Part shown: piece by piece, positions 1 to 9,338 of the stretch | Numbering within the stretch: the first letter of the stretch is position 1 | Layout of the letters: every line of letters starts with the position of its first letter | From: Deltaproteobacteria bacterium | GTDB taxonomy: Bacteria > Myxococcota > JADLHZ01 | DNA length: 64,000 nt | Direction: 5' to 3' | Assembly (NCBI GenBank): GCA_020848545.1 | Contig: JADLHZ010000102.1 | Coordinates: 62,001-126,000 of the forward strand | Notes under the pieces: generated by a model | What the model was told of the DNA's origin: nothing | Database searches by the model: none | The model's input: the letters and a program-made list of their open reading frames with translations, nothing else | Program-made: the position numbers and the translations under genes

Positions 1-387
1 GGGGATCCACTGCGACTCCATGAAGTGCTTGCGCTCGACGTAGTTCGGCCCGGTGATCGCCTCGCCGTTGAAGTAGCGAATGTCCTTCAGGAGCTTCAGC
101 GCGTCGGTGACGTTCGGCGTCGCGGCGAGGGCGAGCGAAATCTCGACGAGCGAGAGGCAGTCGAACTCCTTGGTCGTGAACAGTGGATCGGCGTCGACGC
201 CGCTCTCTTCGCCGAGCGGCGAGAACTTATAGGGCGCGCCAAGGAAACGGCTCGAGATCGCCAACAGCCGCCCGTTGAAGGTCGCCTCCTTCTTGTGGAT
301 CTCGGCGAGCTCGGGCGCGATCTGCTCTGGCGTGTAGCCGACCCACGACGGCGCCGCAGCTAGGACGAGTGTAAGCAACACGTGCAC
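1..387 (-). CDS. DUF1460-type (NlpC/P60-like) secreted protein, 3' part outside window
   Basis: The reading frame enters from the left edge, so only the N-terminal ~129 residues are seen. It begins at a GTG (387; a second in-frame GTG lies at 381) with a short signal peptide (MHVLLTLVLAAAPSW). It continues with a segment containing KEFDCLSLVE and later DIRYFNGEAITGPNYVERKH. The F-D-C-x2-LVE block with a downstream RY-x-N/G and an R-x-H element is the layout of DUF1460 proteins, which adopt the NlpC/P60 papain-like fold; the Cys would be the nucleophile. Members act on cell-wall peptides or related amide substrates. The family call is from motifs only, and the His part of the active site may lie outside the window. 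The nearest gene is the GMC oxidoreductase on the same strand, ending 54 bases upstream. Confidence 0.6.
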   Translation of the reverse strand, partial: MHVLLTLVLAAAPSWVGYTPEQIAPELAEIHKKEATFNGRLLAISSRFLGAPYKFSPLGEESGVDADPLFTTKEFDCLSLVEISLALAATPNVTDALKLLKDIRYFNGEAITGPNYVERKHFMESQWIP

Positions 388-440
388 ATGTTCATGATAA
401 TCGTTCGCCTCGCCGGCCGCGAAATTTGTGCGTCACGAGC

Positions 441-1985
441 TCATGACGCGGCGACGAGCCGGGTCGCCATCAAGCGCGCGAGGCCGTAGATCGACTCCTG
501 CGGATTGACGCCGAGCGAGGTCGGGAACACCGAGCCGTCGATCACGTGCAGGTTGCGCAAGCGGTGGTGTCGCAGATCTTGCGAGCGGACGACGGCGCTC
601 TTCGGATCGTCGCCCATCGCGCAGCCGCCCATCTGATGCGCGCTGAAGACCCCGACGCTGCCGGTACGCCAGGGCGCCCGATCGATCGCGCTGACGTCGG
701 AGGCGGCGCGCATCTCGATCGGCGGCTCGTGCGTCGTCAGCACGCGTCGCGCGCCGCTCGCGAGCTGCACTTCGGCGAGCCGTTTCTGCGCGAAAGCGAA
801 GGTGCGAAACAGCGCCTCTGGGATCGGATAGTCGAGCACCGGCGCGCCCGACGGCCGCAGCTTCACCCGCCCGCCAGGCGTCGCGTCGTGAAAGCCGTCG
901 ATCGTGATCGCGATGTGCGACGCGGCGTGCGCAAAGCGGACGATGCGCTCGCGATGCGCCGCGCCGAAGCCAGGCATGGTCGCCGCGCCGAGCAGCGGAT
1001 GGTTCGGCGCCGCTTCGAGGAAGAAGCCGACCTCGTCGCCGCGGTTGCCGAAGTGATGGCTCGCGACGGACTGCGGCGGTCCGTACGACGCCTCGATGGG
1101 CTCTTCGTAATCGCCCACGCTGATGATCGCCGGATGCAGAAACGTGCGCAGACCGACGCGGTCGTTGTCGTTGAGGCCGGAGCGCAGGAGCAGCGCCGGC
1201 GAGTTCAAGGCGCCGCCGCTGAGCACGAATCGCTTGGCTGTGATCCGCAGCGCCTTGCCGCCCTGCAGCGTCCCCTCCGCTGCCGTGATCTCGCCTCCGC
1301 TTTCGATCAGCCGATCGATGCGCGCCCGGTGCAGGAGCCGCGCGCCAGCCTCGATGGCGTCCGGGATCAGCGTCACGAGCATCGAGCGCTTGGCGTTATA
1401 GGGACAACCCATGCCGCAGTAGCCGGATTGCATGCACGCGTAGACGTTTCGCTTGAGCGGCGCCCAAGCATAGCCGAGCTTTTCGAGCCCCTCCTTCAGC
1501 TTCGCATTGTTCTTGTTGATCTCGCTCGGCTTCACCTCGGCGATCGCCAAGCGCTCTTCGATCCAGTCCCAGTGCGGCACGAGCTCTTTGTAGGCAAAGC
1601 CGGTGACGCCGCGCTTCTCACGCCAGTGCGCGACGACGTCTTCGGGCGTTCGAAAGCTCGTCGTCCAATTGACGACGGTCGTGCCGCCGACCGCGCGGCC
1701 CTGCAGAATCACGACACCGAGATCCTCGGTCGCCCGCCGTCCGCCCTCTTGATAGAGCTTCGGGAAGACGTCGTTCTCGTCCATCGTGAAGTCTTTGTTC
1801 GTGTAGAGGCCACCTTCTTCGACGACGAGGACGTCTTTTCCGGCTTGGGCGAGCGTGGCTGCGACAACCGCCCCGCCGGCACCGCTGCCGATGACGCAGG
1901 TGTCCGCGGTGACCGTCAGATCGCCGCTCGCGCGCGCGCCGTCGATCACGCGCTCGTGAGCGAACACCGCGGCGAGGGCGCTCAT
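441..1985 (-). CDS. GMC family FAD-dependent oxidoreductase
   Basis: A 514-residue flavoenzyme that probably oxidises an alcohol or sterol-like substrate. The N-terminal FAD-binding GSGAGG lies near residues 33-38. The C-terminus has the HQMGGCAMG block and NPQESIYGLA, the usual GMC active-site/FAD-contact region. A CGMGCPYNAKRS segment in the middle is typical of the long-chain alcohol oxidase/cholesterol-oxidase-like branch rather than glucose/choline oxidases. I chose the ATG at 1985 because it overlaps the stop of the preceding gene (ATGA), and because the longer upstream frame runs through that gene's coding sequence. It has no signal peptide and could be exported as a hitch-hiker with its Tat-tagged partner. 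Substrate unknown; electrons may go to the cytochrome-type protein at 3383-5266 (inference). Confidence 0.88.
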   Translation of the reverse strand: MSALAAVFAHERVIDGARASGDLTVTADTCVIGSGAGGAVVAATLAQAGKDVLVVEEGGLYTNKDFTMDENDVFPKLYQEGGRRATEDLGVVILQGRAVGGTTVVNWTTSFRTPEDVVAHWREKRGVTGFAYKELVPHWDWIEERLAIAEVKPSEINKNNAKLKEGLEKLGYAWAPLKRNVYACMQSGYCGMGCPYNAKRSMLVTLIPDAIEAGARLLHRARIDRLIESGGEITAAEGTLQGGKALRITAKRFVLSGGALNSPALLLRSGLNDNDRVGLRTFLHPAIISVGDYEEPIEASYGPPQSVASHHFGNRGDEVGFFLEAAPNHPLLGAATMPGFGAAHRERIVRFAHAASHIAITIDGFHDATPGGRVKLRPSGAPVLDYPIPEALFRTFAFAQKRLAEVQLASGARRVLTTHEPPIEMRAASDVSAIDRAPWRTGSVGVFSAHQMGGCAMGDDPKSAVVRSQDLRHHRLRNLHVIDGSVFPTSLGVNPQESIYGLARLMATRLVAAS

Positions 1986-2551
1986 GGCTTGCCGCCCGGA
2001 GGTGTGTTCGCCGCCAGCCACTCGCGCGTCCCCATCTTCGAATCGTCGAACGAAAGCCCGGGGATGCGCCGCGGCCCTTGATAGCCGATGCCGCGCTGCT
2101 CGTTCGTGTCGGCGTAACACGCACCGAGGCACAAGCGGCGGAGCACTTGGTACCCGCTTCTTCGCACCGTCACGCGCGAGTCGCGCCACGCCGTGAGGAC
2201 CGCGTCCTGCGCGTCGCCGTCAGCGCGCGAAAACGGCGACAAGCGCCCGTCGAAGATCAGCGCAAAGAGCGCGTTATCGAAGAGCAAGAGCAGCTTGTTC
2301 ACGTCGGCGGCGGCGTCAGGAGCCACGTCGTCGAGCCACACGTCGATTTGACGAACGATGCGCGTCGGATCGGCGACGTGCGGCACGATGCGCGCGGCGA
2401 CGGCGCAGAGGATCGCAAAGCCGCGCGGAGACAGGTGCCGCAAGCTCGCCGCATCGACGCCGCGCTCTCGCGACGGATAGAGGGCGAGCCCGGCGACAGA
2501 GAGCAGCGCGCCCCCGATGACTCCGCGCTTCAAGAACTGCCGACGATTCAT
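1982..2551 (-). CDS. Tat-secreted small subunit, gluconate 2-dehydrogenase subunit 3 family
   Basis: 189 residues. The N-terminus MNRRQFLKRGVIGGALL is a twin-arginine signal (RRQFLK) followed by a hydrophobic stretch, so the protein is exported folded. The rest resembles the gluconate 2-dehydrogenase subunit 3 family: an all-helical domain with a W-x2-S element and a GIGYQGP tail. These small subunits sit beside GMC or related FAD subunits and carry them across the membrane. The stop overlaps the start of the GMC gene by four bases, implying coupled translation and a 1:1 complex. The ATG at 2551 is preferred over one six codons upstream because it places the RR motif at the very N-terminus. 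Confidence 0.8.
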   Translation of the reverse strand: MNRRQFLKRGVIGGALLSVAGLALYPSRERGVDAASLRHLSPRGFAILCAVAARIVPHVADPTRIVRQIDVWLDDVAPDAAADVNKLLLLFDNALFALIFDGRLSPFSRADGDAQDAVLTAWRDSRVTVRRSGYQVLRRLCLGACYADTNEQRGIGYQGPRRIPGLSFDDSKMGTREWLAANTPPGGKP

Positions 2552-2622
2552 CGCCGCGAAAGGTACCACGCGTCGCCGGTGGTTTCAGCGTCCGGGCGAA
2601 AGTTCCTGCGGCGCGAGCGCCA

Positions 2623-3357
2623 TCAGAAAGTGCCGCTGATCGCGAGCCCCTGTGCGCCGGGCGACAAGAGCGGCGTGATCGTCGCTTTGGTCTGCCCGCT
2701 GCCGTAGACGAGGACGGACTTCTTCGAGGCGAACCCCGCGATGAGCAGCGCGCCGCCGAGCACTTCGACGATGCCGATCGGCAGCTGCGTGGCAAGCGCG
2801 GCGCCGACCCAAAAGTCGGGTACCGTCGCCGGCGACACGAACGCCCCGATGATCGGGATCCACGCGACCGGCGAGCCGAGCCCGAAGCTGCCGAGCAGGC
2901 CCGACAGCAGCCAACTCGTCGCGAACAAGGACAAGCCCGCGGCCCACATGCCGACGCGCGTGCGCTTCTCCACGCGCATGCCCGGCGGGATCGGCATGCC
3001 TTCGATATACGGCACGGTGAGCCCGTACATATACATGGGCGGCGCGACTGTCGGCGCCATCGAGGGGGTCTCCTGCAGCGGATGTGGTTGCGCCTGCGCC
3101 TCCGGCCCTGGGTCCGGCATGCCGGGGATCACGCACTGCTTGTTGCGACAGCGCAGACGCCCGCTGCAATCGAGATTGCGTTGGCAACTCTGGAAGGTGC
3201 CGGGCGGGACGCACATGTTCTGGCGGCACTCGAGCGCGCTTTCGCAGTCTCGGGCCGACAAGCAGCTCTCGCCCTCGGCTCCGGCTTTGTCGATTTGGGC
3301 CGAGGCAGCGCCCGGCGCGTCAGCAAACGCGAGAAGACAAACGACGACAGTGAACAT
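2623..3357 (-). CDS. Exported Cys-rich/multi-helix membrane protein, unknown function
   Basis: 244 residues with a signal peptide (cleavage likely after AASA, about residue 20). A Cys-rich segment at about residues 30-80 has eight Cys spaced as ESCLSARDCESALECRQNMC and then a second such block. This two-part pattern resembles the small disulfide (Dickkopf-like) modules common in myxobacterial secreted proteins. A Pro/Met-rich linker follows, then several hydrophobic segments (about residues 135-215) that could be three membrane helices. It lies 26 bases upstream of the cytochrome gene's 3' end on the same strand. I do not recognise a family. Confidence 0.6.
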   Translation of the reverse strand: MFTVVVCLLAFADAPGAASAQIDKAGAEGESCLSARDCESALECRQNMCVPPGTFQSCQRNLDCSGRLRCRNKQCVIPGMPDPGPEAQAQPHPLQETPSMAPTVAPPMYMYGLTVPYIEGMPIPPGMRVEKRTRVGMWAAGLSLFATSWLLSGLLGSFGLGSPVAWIPIIGAFVSPATVPDFWVGAALATQLPIGIVEVLGGALLIAGFASKKSVLVYGSGQTKATITPLLSPGAQGLAISGTF

Positions 3358-3382
3358 GCGGGCTCCGAGGGGCGAGAAGGAA

Positions 3383-5266
3383 CTAGAGGCTCTCCATGTA
3401 AGCGACGAGGTCTTTCACGTCGGTCGCCGAGAGGTGTGAGGTCTTACCGTGCTTGTCGCCGCCGCCGAACTGGCCGAAGCGCGCTTCCAAGGTCGGCGCG
3501 GCGCCGTCGTGGAGGAAGGGCGCGCGCCAGGCAACGCCGCGCAGCGAGGGCGTTTGGAACTTGCCGCCGGTGCCGACGTCGGCCGTCGCGCTGTTGGTGA
3601 ACGACGCGCCGTTGTGGCAGCTCGTGCACTGCGCGCTGCCCTCGAAGAGCTTCTGTCCGCGCGTGACCGCCACCGCGTCTTTCACCGGGCGGAGCTGGTT
3701 CGCCGGGATCGCGTTCACCCAACGCGCGGTCGCGGTGATCTCCGGCTCGGTCAAGCGCGGGCCCCCCATGCGGTGCTGGAAGACTTCTTGCGTGAGCGCG
3801 GTGAAGTCGGCCTGGTCGCCGTCCCAGTGGAACGGCTCGGTGCCAGCGACGCCGCCGCGCAGGCTTTGCGTCCGGCGCGCGCCGATCGTCGCGAACGACC
3901 ACACGCGGCCATCGTCGCCGCCTTCCAAGTGACACGATGCGCAGGCGACGCTGCCGCCGGCGTTGCTGTGAAAGACCGCGTGGCCGGTGTCGAAGCGGCT
4001 CTCGGTCGAGAGCACCAAGACCTGCGACGGCGTGCCGTTCGTGATCTTGAAGAGCGCCGCCGGCTCGCGCGTTTGCACGAAGAGCTTGCCGGTCGAATCG
4101 AAGCCGGCCGCGACCGCTTGGCCGGGCACTTCGACGCTTTCGCTCGGGAATTGGCAGGTGTTTCCACTCGGGCTGCCGAACGACGTATCTTGCTGCGGCG
4201 CCGGCGGTGACGTGCGAGCTGCCGTGGTCGCGTTCATCACGAACACCGTCGGCGAGCCCTTGGTGAACGCATTGCCGGGCGCGACGATCGCCACCTTCGA
4301 CGCGAACGCAGCAACGGCGATGTCGACGGGCACCACGGCCTCGGCGATGACCGGTGACTCGACGGGCGTCTGACCCGGTTCGACTTCGCTGACCGTTGTA
4401 TGCACGATCGGATCGGAGCAGATGTCCGGGCCGCCATAGCCGCCAGCGGCCTGCGTGACGACCGGCTCTTCGGTGCCGCGCTGGTGCAACAGAAACGCCG
4501 AGTCACCCGTGCTGTCGGTCGCGAGGCGCATCGCCGCGCCGGCGCTGAACACGCTGCGGCTCAGAAACTCCGGCGGACGCTTGGTGGCGCTCACCTTGCC
4601 GTTGGCATCGAGCGTGAGGATCTCGGCGGAGCGCAGGCGGGTGACCATCAGCTTGCCTTTGACCACGGCGACGTCCCGCAGATCGTCAGGGAGCTGCACG
4701 GTGCGGGTAGGCGCGCCGCTCGCTGACGGCATCGACACGAGCTCGCCGTTCGCGCACGCGACATGCAACTGATCACCGGTCTTGTCGTAGGCGATGCCAC
4801 GCGGCAAGGCACAAACAGAGCGGCGCACGCTGCTCGTCCACGGGGCACCGGCGAGCGTCAATACGGCGCCACCGCCGCGCAGCACCACATGCACGCGATG
4901 ATCGGCGTCTTCGACGACGCGGCCCGGCTCGTCGTGGGCTTGCAGGATGATGTCGGAGATCAACGACTTGCTACGAAGATCGACGACGTAGATGCGGTCG
5001 CGATCCTGGTCGGACGCGATCGCTGTGTTGTCGTCCTTCAAGATGGTCAGGGTGCCGCCGCTGATCGGGGGCGGCGTCTCGAGCGCTTGCACCGTGGTGC
5101 CGAACGCCGGCTGCGGGCCGGCTGGGCTGCCTTCGTTGAAGAAACCGCCGCCGCAGTCGAAGCACTCTTCGATGGGTCGAGGCGTGAGCGGGCCGTAATA
5201 GGGGGTCTTGCAGGCGGAGACGAAGGCGACGGGCACGAGCATCAGGACGAACGCAGCGGCTTTCAT
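3383..5266 (-). CDS. Cytochrome c lipoprotein, MauG/peroxidase-like C-terminus with repeat N-terminus
   Basis: 627 residues. Start ATG 5266 is preceded by AAAAGGGG and gives the lipoprotein signal MKAAAFVLMLVPVAFVSAC, with Cys in the lipobox. About residues 40-400 look like a beta-propeller (YVVDLRSKSLISDI, then repeated 'value of a quantity over the protein' strands). The C-terminal ~200 residues carry two haem-binding motifs, CASCH and CTSCH, plus FQTPSLRGVAWRAPFLHDG, the hallmark of di-haem cytochrome c peroxidase/MauG-like proteins. It likely accepts electrons in the periplasm. It is followed by the Cys-rich membrane protein and preceded by the DUF1552/DUF1592 pair, so the four probably form one transcription unit. 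Confidence 0.82.
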   Translation of the reverse strand: MKAAAFVLMLVPVAFVSACKTPYYGPLTPRPIEECFDCGGGFFNEGSPAGPQPAFGTTVQALETPPPISGGTLTILKDDNTAIASDQDRDRIYVVDLRSKSLISDIILQAHDEPGRVVEDADHRVHVVLRGGGAVLTLAGAPWTSSVRRSVCALPRGIAYDKTGDQLHVACANGELVSMPSASGAPTRTVQLPDDLRDVAVVKGKLMVTRLRSAEILTLDANGKVSATKRPPEFLSRSVFSAGAAMRLATDSTGDSAFLLHQRGTEEPVVTQAAGGYGGPDICSDPIVHTTVSEVEPGQTPVESPVIAEAVVPVDIAVAAFASKVAIVAPGNAFTKGSPTVFVMNATTAARTSPPAPQQDTSFGSPSGNTCQFPSESVEVPGQAVAAGFDSTGKLFVQTREPAALFKITNGTPSQVLVLSTESRFDTGHAVFHSNAGGSVACASCHLEGGDDGRVWSFATIGARRTQSLRGGVAGTEPFHWDGDQADFTALTQEVFQHRMGGPRLTEPEITATARWVNAIPANQLRPVKDAVAVTRGQKLFEGSAQCTSCHNGASFTNSATADVGTGGKFQTPSLRGVAWRAPFLHDGAAPTLEARFGQFGGGDKHGKTSHLSATDVKDLVAYMESL

Positions 5267-5382
5267 GAACGACCCCTTTTCGTTGCCGGCACGCGTGAGC
5301 AAGCGGCATGCCCACCCACTTTCGACTGCTATTTTGACGCTGAGGGTCCCCTAAGTCGGACAATAAAGTCTCGCAAGCGATT

Positions 5383-6900
5383 CTAGGCAATGCCGGTGAG
5401 CTCACCCGAGCAATACGCGGGGTCGCCGTAACTGGCTGCACTTCCCCCAAAGCCGAGCAGGATCGAGAGCAGCAAGTTGTTGTGGTTCTTGTTGGTGAAG
5501 CGCACGAAGCGGTTCGTGCGCCAACCGAGCGCGTGACCGGCGATGACGAAGGGGATGTCGAGGTGCGAGTGCGTGTTTCCGGCCGACAACTCGCTGCCCC
5601 AGAGGAGCAAGGTGTTGTCGAGCACCTTCGAGCCGTCGCCCTCTTGGGTCTGCAGCTTGGCGAGCATCGACGCGAACTGCTGCGCCTGCCAACGGTCGCG
5701 CTTCCTGAAGTTGTCTCGGCTCGCGTCCCGGCGCGGAAACTGCGCGTTGTAGGGATCGTCATCGCTCAAGTGCGAGAGGTTGTGAATGTCGTCGGAGACA
5801 CTGATGAACGGCATCGGAATGTGATCTTGCGCGTCGACAAACACCACCGTCACGACGCGCGTGAGGTCGCAGCGCAGCGCCAACGCCGCGAGCTCGAGCT
5901 GAAGGTGCGCCATCTCGGGCATCGCGTCGGACGAGAGCGGCAGATCGCTCAGCGCCGGTTCGCCGGACGCCGCGCAACCTTCATAGCTCGGCCAGTCGCT
6001 CGGATTGCCAATCGGGCCGGTCGAGCCCGTGCTGCCGCTCGTGCCGGACCCGCCGGTCTGCGTGCCGCCGGTGTTGCCGGTCGAAGACCCGCCGTCGCTT
6101 TGCGTCCCTGCGGGCGCCGGGGGTGGCGGGGGCGGCAACGAGGCGATGCGCTTCTCCAAGTCGCGCACGATCGTCAAATGCTCGTCGAGGCGCTTGCTGT
6201 CCTCCTGACTCACGCGCTGCTTCATCGAGCCGAGCTGCGAGACCACGCCGTCGAGCACCGATTGGCGGCGCAGCACATGGATGGGAATCTCGTCACGCGC
6301 GCCGCTCGTAAAGAAGAGCGAGCGATAGGTTTGGCGCGGATCGTTCTCCGGAAGCTGCGGGATCTCCGAGCCACGATAGCTGACGACGCCGCTGTTGTTG
6401 CGCTGGCGCGCGTTGATGCCGAGCTGCAAGCTCCCAATCGGCGTCGTTTGTCCGATGACGCTGACCAGCGTTTGATCGAGCGAGATGCCGGTCGCCCAGC
6501 CGGCTCGCTGGCCGTCGTTGCCGACGAAGTCGCCAGGCGCGAGCTTCTGGCCCGTGAGCAGCGCCCCGATCCCACGCTGGTGCTGCTCGCCGACCGTGCC
6601 TTCCTGCGCGACGCGCATGTTGATGCCACTCGTCCACAAGAGGTGCGAGCGCCACGGCGCCAAGTCGGGATCGATGTTCCAGCCGAGCGTGAAGTCGGCC
6701 TCGGTGCCGCTCGGCCCTGGCTTTGGACGGAAGCTGTAGGGCGCGTTGTCGATGCCGTTCGGATGGTAGAAGAAAACGAAGCGCTTCGGCGGTGTCACGC
6801 TCGCGCGCGCGGCCCGCGGCAGCAACGAGACCAAGGTGGGCAAGGCGACGATCGCGCTGCCCGCCCCACGCAGAAACTGACGGCGCGTGATGCGGTTCAT
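5383..6900 (-). CDS. DUF1552 domain protein, Tat-exported
   Basis: 505 residues. Start ATG 6900 overlaps the DUF1592 stop (ATGA) and gives the Tat signal MNRITRRQFLRGAGSAIVAL. The body has the DUF1552 hallmarks FVFFYHPNGIDN, then GTVGEQHQRGIGALLTG, and the final segment with NTLLLWGSELSAGNTHSH and LLSILLGFGG. A low-complexity linker rich in Pro/Gly/Ser/Thr sits at about residues 290-340. DUF1552 proteins of planctomycetes and myxobacteria are always near DUF1592-type cytochromes; the family's reaction is not established. The domain is related to the sulfatase-like DUF1501 group by layout (HSH metal-type motif), which is an inference. Confidence 0.88.
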   Translation of the reverse strand: MNRITRRQFLRGAGSAIVALPTLVSLLPRAARASVTPPKRFVFFYHPNGIDNAPYSFRPKPGPSGTEADFTLGWNIDPDLAPWRSHLLWTSGINMRVAQEGTVGEQHQRGIGALLTGQKLAPGDFVGNDGQRAGWATGISLDQTLVSVIGQTTPIGSLQLGINARQRNNSGVVSYRGSEIPQLPENDPRQTYRSLFFTSGARDEIPIHVLRRQSVLDGVVSQLGSMKQRVSQEDSKRLDEHLTIVRDLEKRIASLPPPPPPAPAGTQSDGGSSTGNTGGTQTGGSGTSGSTGSTGPIGNPSDWPSYEGCAASGEPALSDLPLSSDAMPEMAHLQLELAALALRCDLTRVVTVVFVDAQDHIPMPFISVSDDIHNLSHLSDDDPYNAQFPRRDASRDNFRKRDRWQAQQFASMLAKLQTQEGDGSKVLDNTLLLWGSELSAGNTHSHLDIPFVIAGHALGWRTNRFVRFTNKNHNNLLLSILLGFGGSAASYGDPAYCSGELTGIA

Positions 6901-8510
6901 GGCATCGTCTCCGGCGCGGCGTGCGCCTTGAAAGCGTCGGACTTCGCCACCGCGCGGACGAGCGCATCGAACGAGCCGCCCGAAGTCGCGAACGCGCGCT
7001 GCACGCCATAGAGGCTGCAGAGGTCGCCGACGTCGAGCGTGCGGCCGAGCGAGAAGCGCAGCCACTCGCGCGAGATGCAGTCAGTCACCTGACCGCTCTT
7101 CGTCAGCCGTTCGCTCAGCTCCTCGACGCCGTGGAGCGGGCCGCGCAATTTCTCGTCCCGCGCGCGCACCAGCTCGCCGCCCGCGTCGATCGCGTGGCCG
7201 TTTTCGCGGTCGCGCCACTGGCCGATGCCGTCGAAGTTCTCGAAGAGAAAGCCGGCGGCGTCGATGCGCTCGTGGCACACGGCGCAGTCGGCTTGCGCGT
7301 GCGCGGCGAAGCGTTCGCGCGTCGTCTGCGCGGTGCTCGGCGCCGGCGGGATGAGGTTCGCGCCGGCAGGAGGCGCGCCGGGCGGTTGGCAAAGCAGCTT
7401 GTCGAGCACGAAGACGCCGCGGCGAACCGGCGACGACTGATTCGGCCCGGCGAAGTGCGCGAGAAAGCCCGGCTGCGCCAGGAGCCCGGTGCGATGGGTC
7501 GGCGTGAAGCGCTCGAAGTCGGCCGTGGGCGCGAGCCCCGTGTACATCGAGAGATCCGCGTTGGCGTAAAGCGTCTGGCTGGTGAGCAAGGTCTTGACGT
7601 TGTCGCCGTCGCGCACGACGTGCTCAAGGTAAAGCGCGAGCGACTGCTGCCAGCTGCGTGAGAGCGAGCGCGTCCATATGGGATATGTCGCTTCGTCTTT
7701 GCGCTCTGTCTCGAGCTCTTCGACGCCGAGCCAAAGCCCCAAGAAGCGCAGCTTGCCGCGATCGGAGCGCGGATCTTTCAGCATGCGCTCGACCTCGGCG
7801 CTGACGCCGGCGTCGGTCGCGAGCGCGCCAGCCTCGGCCGCGTCGAGCAACGCATCGTCGGGCGTCGAAGCCCAAACGAAGTACGAGAGCCGCGTGGCGA
7901 GCTGATAGTCGCTGAGACGCGTGAGCTCAGGAGGGGCCTGCGCGAGGCGCTCGTCGCGGTAGAGGAACTGGGGCGAGAGCAAGATCGAGGCGATCGCCCA
8001 CTCGAGCCCGAGATTCGCGCCGCCCGCAGCGTAGCCATCGGCGTAAACGCGCAGCGCCGCGTGCGTCTCCTCGACAGTCAGCGGCCGGCGAAAGGCGCGG
8101 CGAGCGAAGCGCGCGACCGATTGTTGGTAGCACCCGACGGCGTTCGGGTCGCACGCGAGCAAGAGATCGCGGCGATCACGGACCGCGCGCGCCGCGACGG
8201 TCTCCGCCGCTTCCATGTAGCGCTTCAAGCCATCGGACGACATGCGGTTTGCGTTCGCGTCGTTATCGTATCCGTCGGTCAGCGGCTCGCGCGCGAAGTT
8301 CTGCGCCGGACGGGTATCGTCGCCCAGCAGATCGAGCACGGTGTAGTCGTATTCTGCGCGCGTCAGCATGCGCAGCGGCGTCGGGCCCGGGACAGAAGCG
8401 CCGCAAATGAGCGGGGCGAGCGACTCCAATGGCTCGACACCGGGTGCGCCGCTTTGACACGCCCCGGCAAGAGCGGCGAGACAGAGGCTACGTAATAGGA
8501 CAGCGCGCAC
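6897..8510 (-). CDS. DUF1592-family cytochrome-type lipoprotein (DUF1587/1595/1592/1588/1585 layout)
   Basis: 537 residues. Signal MRAVLLRSLCLAALAGACQ has a lipobox ending AGAC. Order of regions seen: LTRAEYDYTVLDLLGD (DUF1587-like), FARRAFRRPLTVEETHAAL (DUF1595-like), LSYFVWASTPDDALLDAA (DUF1592), RTGLLAQPGFLAHFAGPNQSSPVRRGVFVLDKLLCQPP (DUF1588), then CAVCHERIDAAGFLFENFDG (a CxxCH haem site). It ends in a DUF1585-like tail with SLGRTLDVGDLC. Typically paired with DUF1552, as here, with overlapping stop/start. It is the first gene of the minus-strand cluster 2623-8510. Confidence 0.88.
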   Translation of the reverse strand: MRAVLLRSLCLAALAGACQSGAPGVEPLESLAPLICGASVPGPTPLRMLTRAEYDYTVLDLLGDDTRPAQNFAREPLTDGYDNDANANRMSSDGLKRYMEAAETVAARAVRDRRDLLLACDPNAVGCYQQSVARFARRAFRRPLTVEETHAALRVYADGYAAGGANLGLEWAIASILLSPQFLYRDERLAQAPPELTRLSDYQLATRLSYFVWASTPDDALLDAAEAGALATDAGVSAEVERMLKDPRSDRGKLRFLGLWLGVEELETERKDEATYPIWTRSLSRSWQQSLALYLEHVVRDGDNVKTLLTSQTLYANADLSMYTGLAPTADFERFTPTHRTGLLAQPGFLAHFAGPNQSSPVRRGVFVLDKLLCQPPGAPPAGANLIPPAPSTAQTTRERFAAHAQADCAVCHERIDAAGFLFENFDGIGQWRDRENGHAIDAGGELVRARDEKLRGPLHGVEELSERLTKSGQVTDCISREWLRFSLGRTLDVGDLCSLYGVQRAFATSGGSFDALVRAVAKSDAFKAHAAPETMP

Positions 8511-8582
8511 GCAGCGGAAAGTCTACCCAGACGGCGGCTGGGATGCCAGCCTGTCGTTGCTCAGAGAGAGGTGGAGGGAACG

Positions 8583-9338
8583 ATGTCGGCAGAAACGCAC
8601 TTGGCAGCGGCGTGGCTCGAGATCGCGCTGGCCGCCGTGACCTTGCTCGCGCTGCTCTTCATTTCGGCGCCGTACGGACGCCACGCTCGCGCCGGCTTCG
8701 GTCCGAGCCTGCCGAGTCGGCTCGGCTGGATCATGATGGAGTCGCCAGCCGTGATCGTCTTTGCGGCGATCTACTTCGCGGGCCCGAGGCGCTTCGAGCC
8801 GGTGTCGCTCGCGCTCTTGGCGATGTGGCAATTTCACTACATCAACCGCACCTTCGTCTTTCCCTTTCGCTTGCCACCGACGAGCAAGCGCATGCCTCTG
8901 CTCGTGCCGGTGTTCGGCGTCGCCTTCAACTTGCTGAACGCCTTCGTCAACGCCGGCTGGATCGGGCACGTCGCGCGCTACGACGTGGCGTGGCTCGTCG
9001 ATCCGCGCTTCATCGCCGGCGTGCTCGTGTTCTTTACAGGCTTCGCCATCAACCACGCGAGCGACATGAAGCTATTGTCGCTGCGCGCGCCCGGCGAGAG
9101 CGGCTACAAGATCCCGCGCGGCGGCTTGAACGAGCTCGTCACGTCACCGAACTATCTTGGCGAGATCATCGAGTGGACGGGCTTCGCGATCGCGACGTGG
9201 TCGCTCGCAGGGCTGGCGTTCGCGCTCTACACCTTCGCGAACTTGGCGCCGCGCGCGCTGCAACACCACAAGTGGTACAAGGAGAAGTTCAGCGACTATC
9301 CGAAGGCGCGGCGCGCGCTGATTCCGTACGTGCTCTAG
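8583..9338 (+). CDS. Steroid 5-alpha-reductase (SRD5A) family membrane protein
   Basis: 251 residues, six to seven hydrophobic segments. The C-terminal half matches the steroid 5-alpha-reductase family closely: INRTFVFPFR, then GYKIPRGGLNELVTSPNYLG with EIIEWTGFAIATWSLAG, and PRALQHHKWYKEKFSDYPKARRALIP. Enzymes of this family reduce the C4-C5 double bond of 3-oxo-steroids (or an analogous enoyl/polyprenyl bond) with NADPH in the membrane. The ATG at 8583 is chosen because GGAGG lies six bases before it; a GTG at 8571 is less likely. The stop TAG sits in the end of an inverted-repeat element (9335-9519). The true substrate is unknown. A sterol-desaturase-family gene lies 2.2 kb away. Confidence 0.85.
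   Translation: MSAETHLAAAWLEIALAAVTLLALLFISAPYGRHARAGFGPSLPSRLGWIMMESPAVIVFAAIYFAGPRRFEPVSLALLAMWQFHYINRTFVFPFRLPPTSKRMPLLVPVFGVAFNLLNAFVNAGWIGHVARYDVAWLVDPRFIAGVLVFFTGFAINHASDMKLLSLRAPGESGYKIPRGGLNELVTSPNYLGEIIEWTGFAIATWSLAGLAFALYTFANLAPRALQHHKWYKEKFSDYPKARRALIPYVL

Noticed and set aside
546-2081. Long plus-strand ORF opposite the GMC gene
   Set aside because: Arg/Ala/His-biased sequence typical of the antisense of a GC-rich gene; the minus strand encodes clear GMC motifs.
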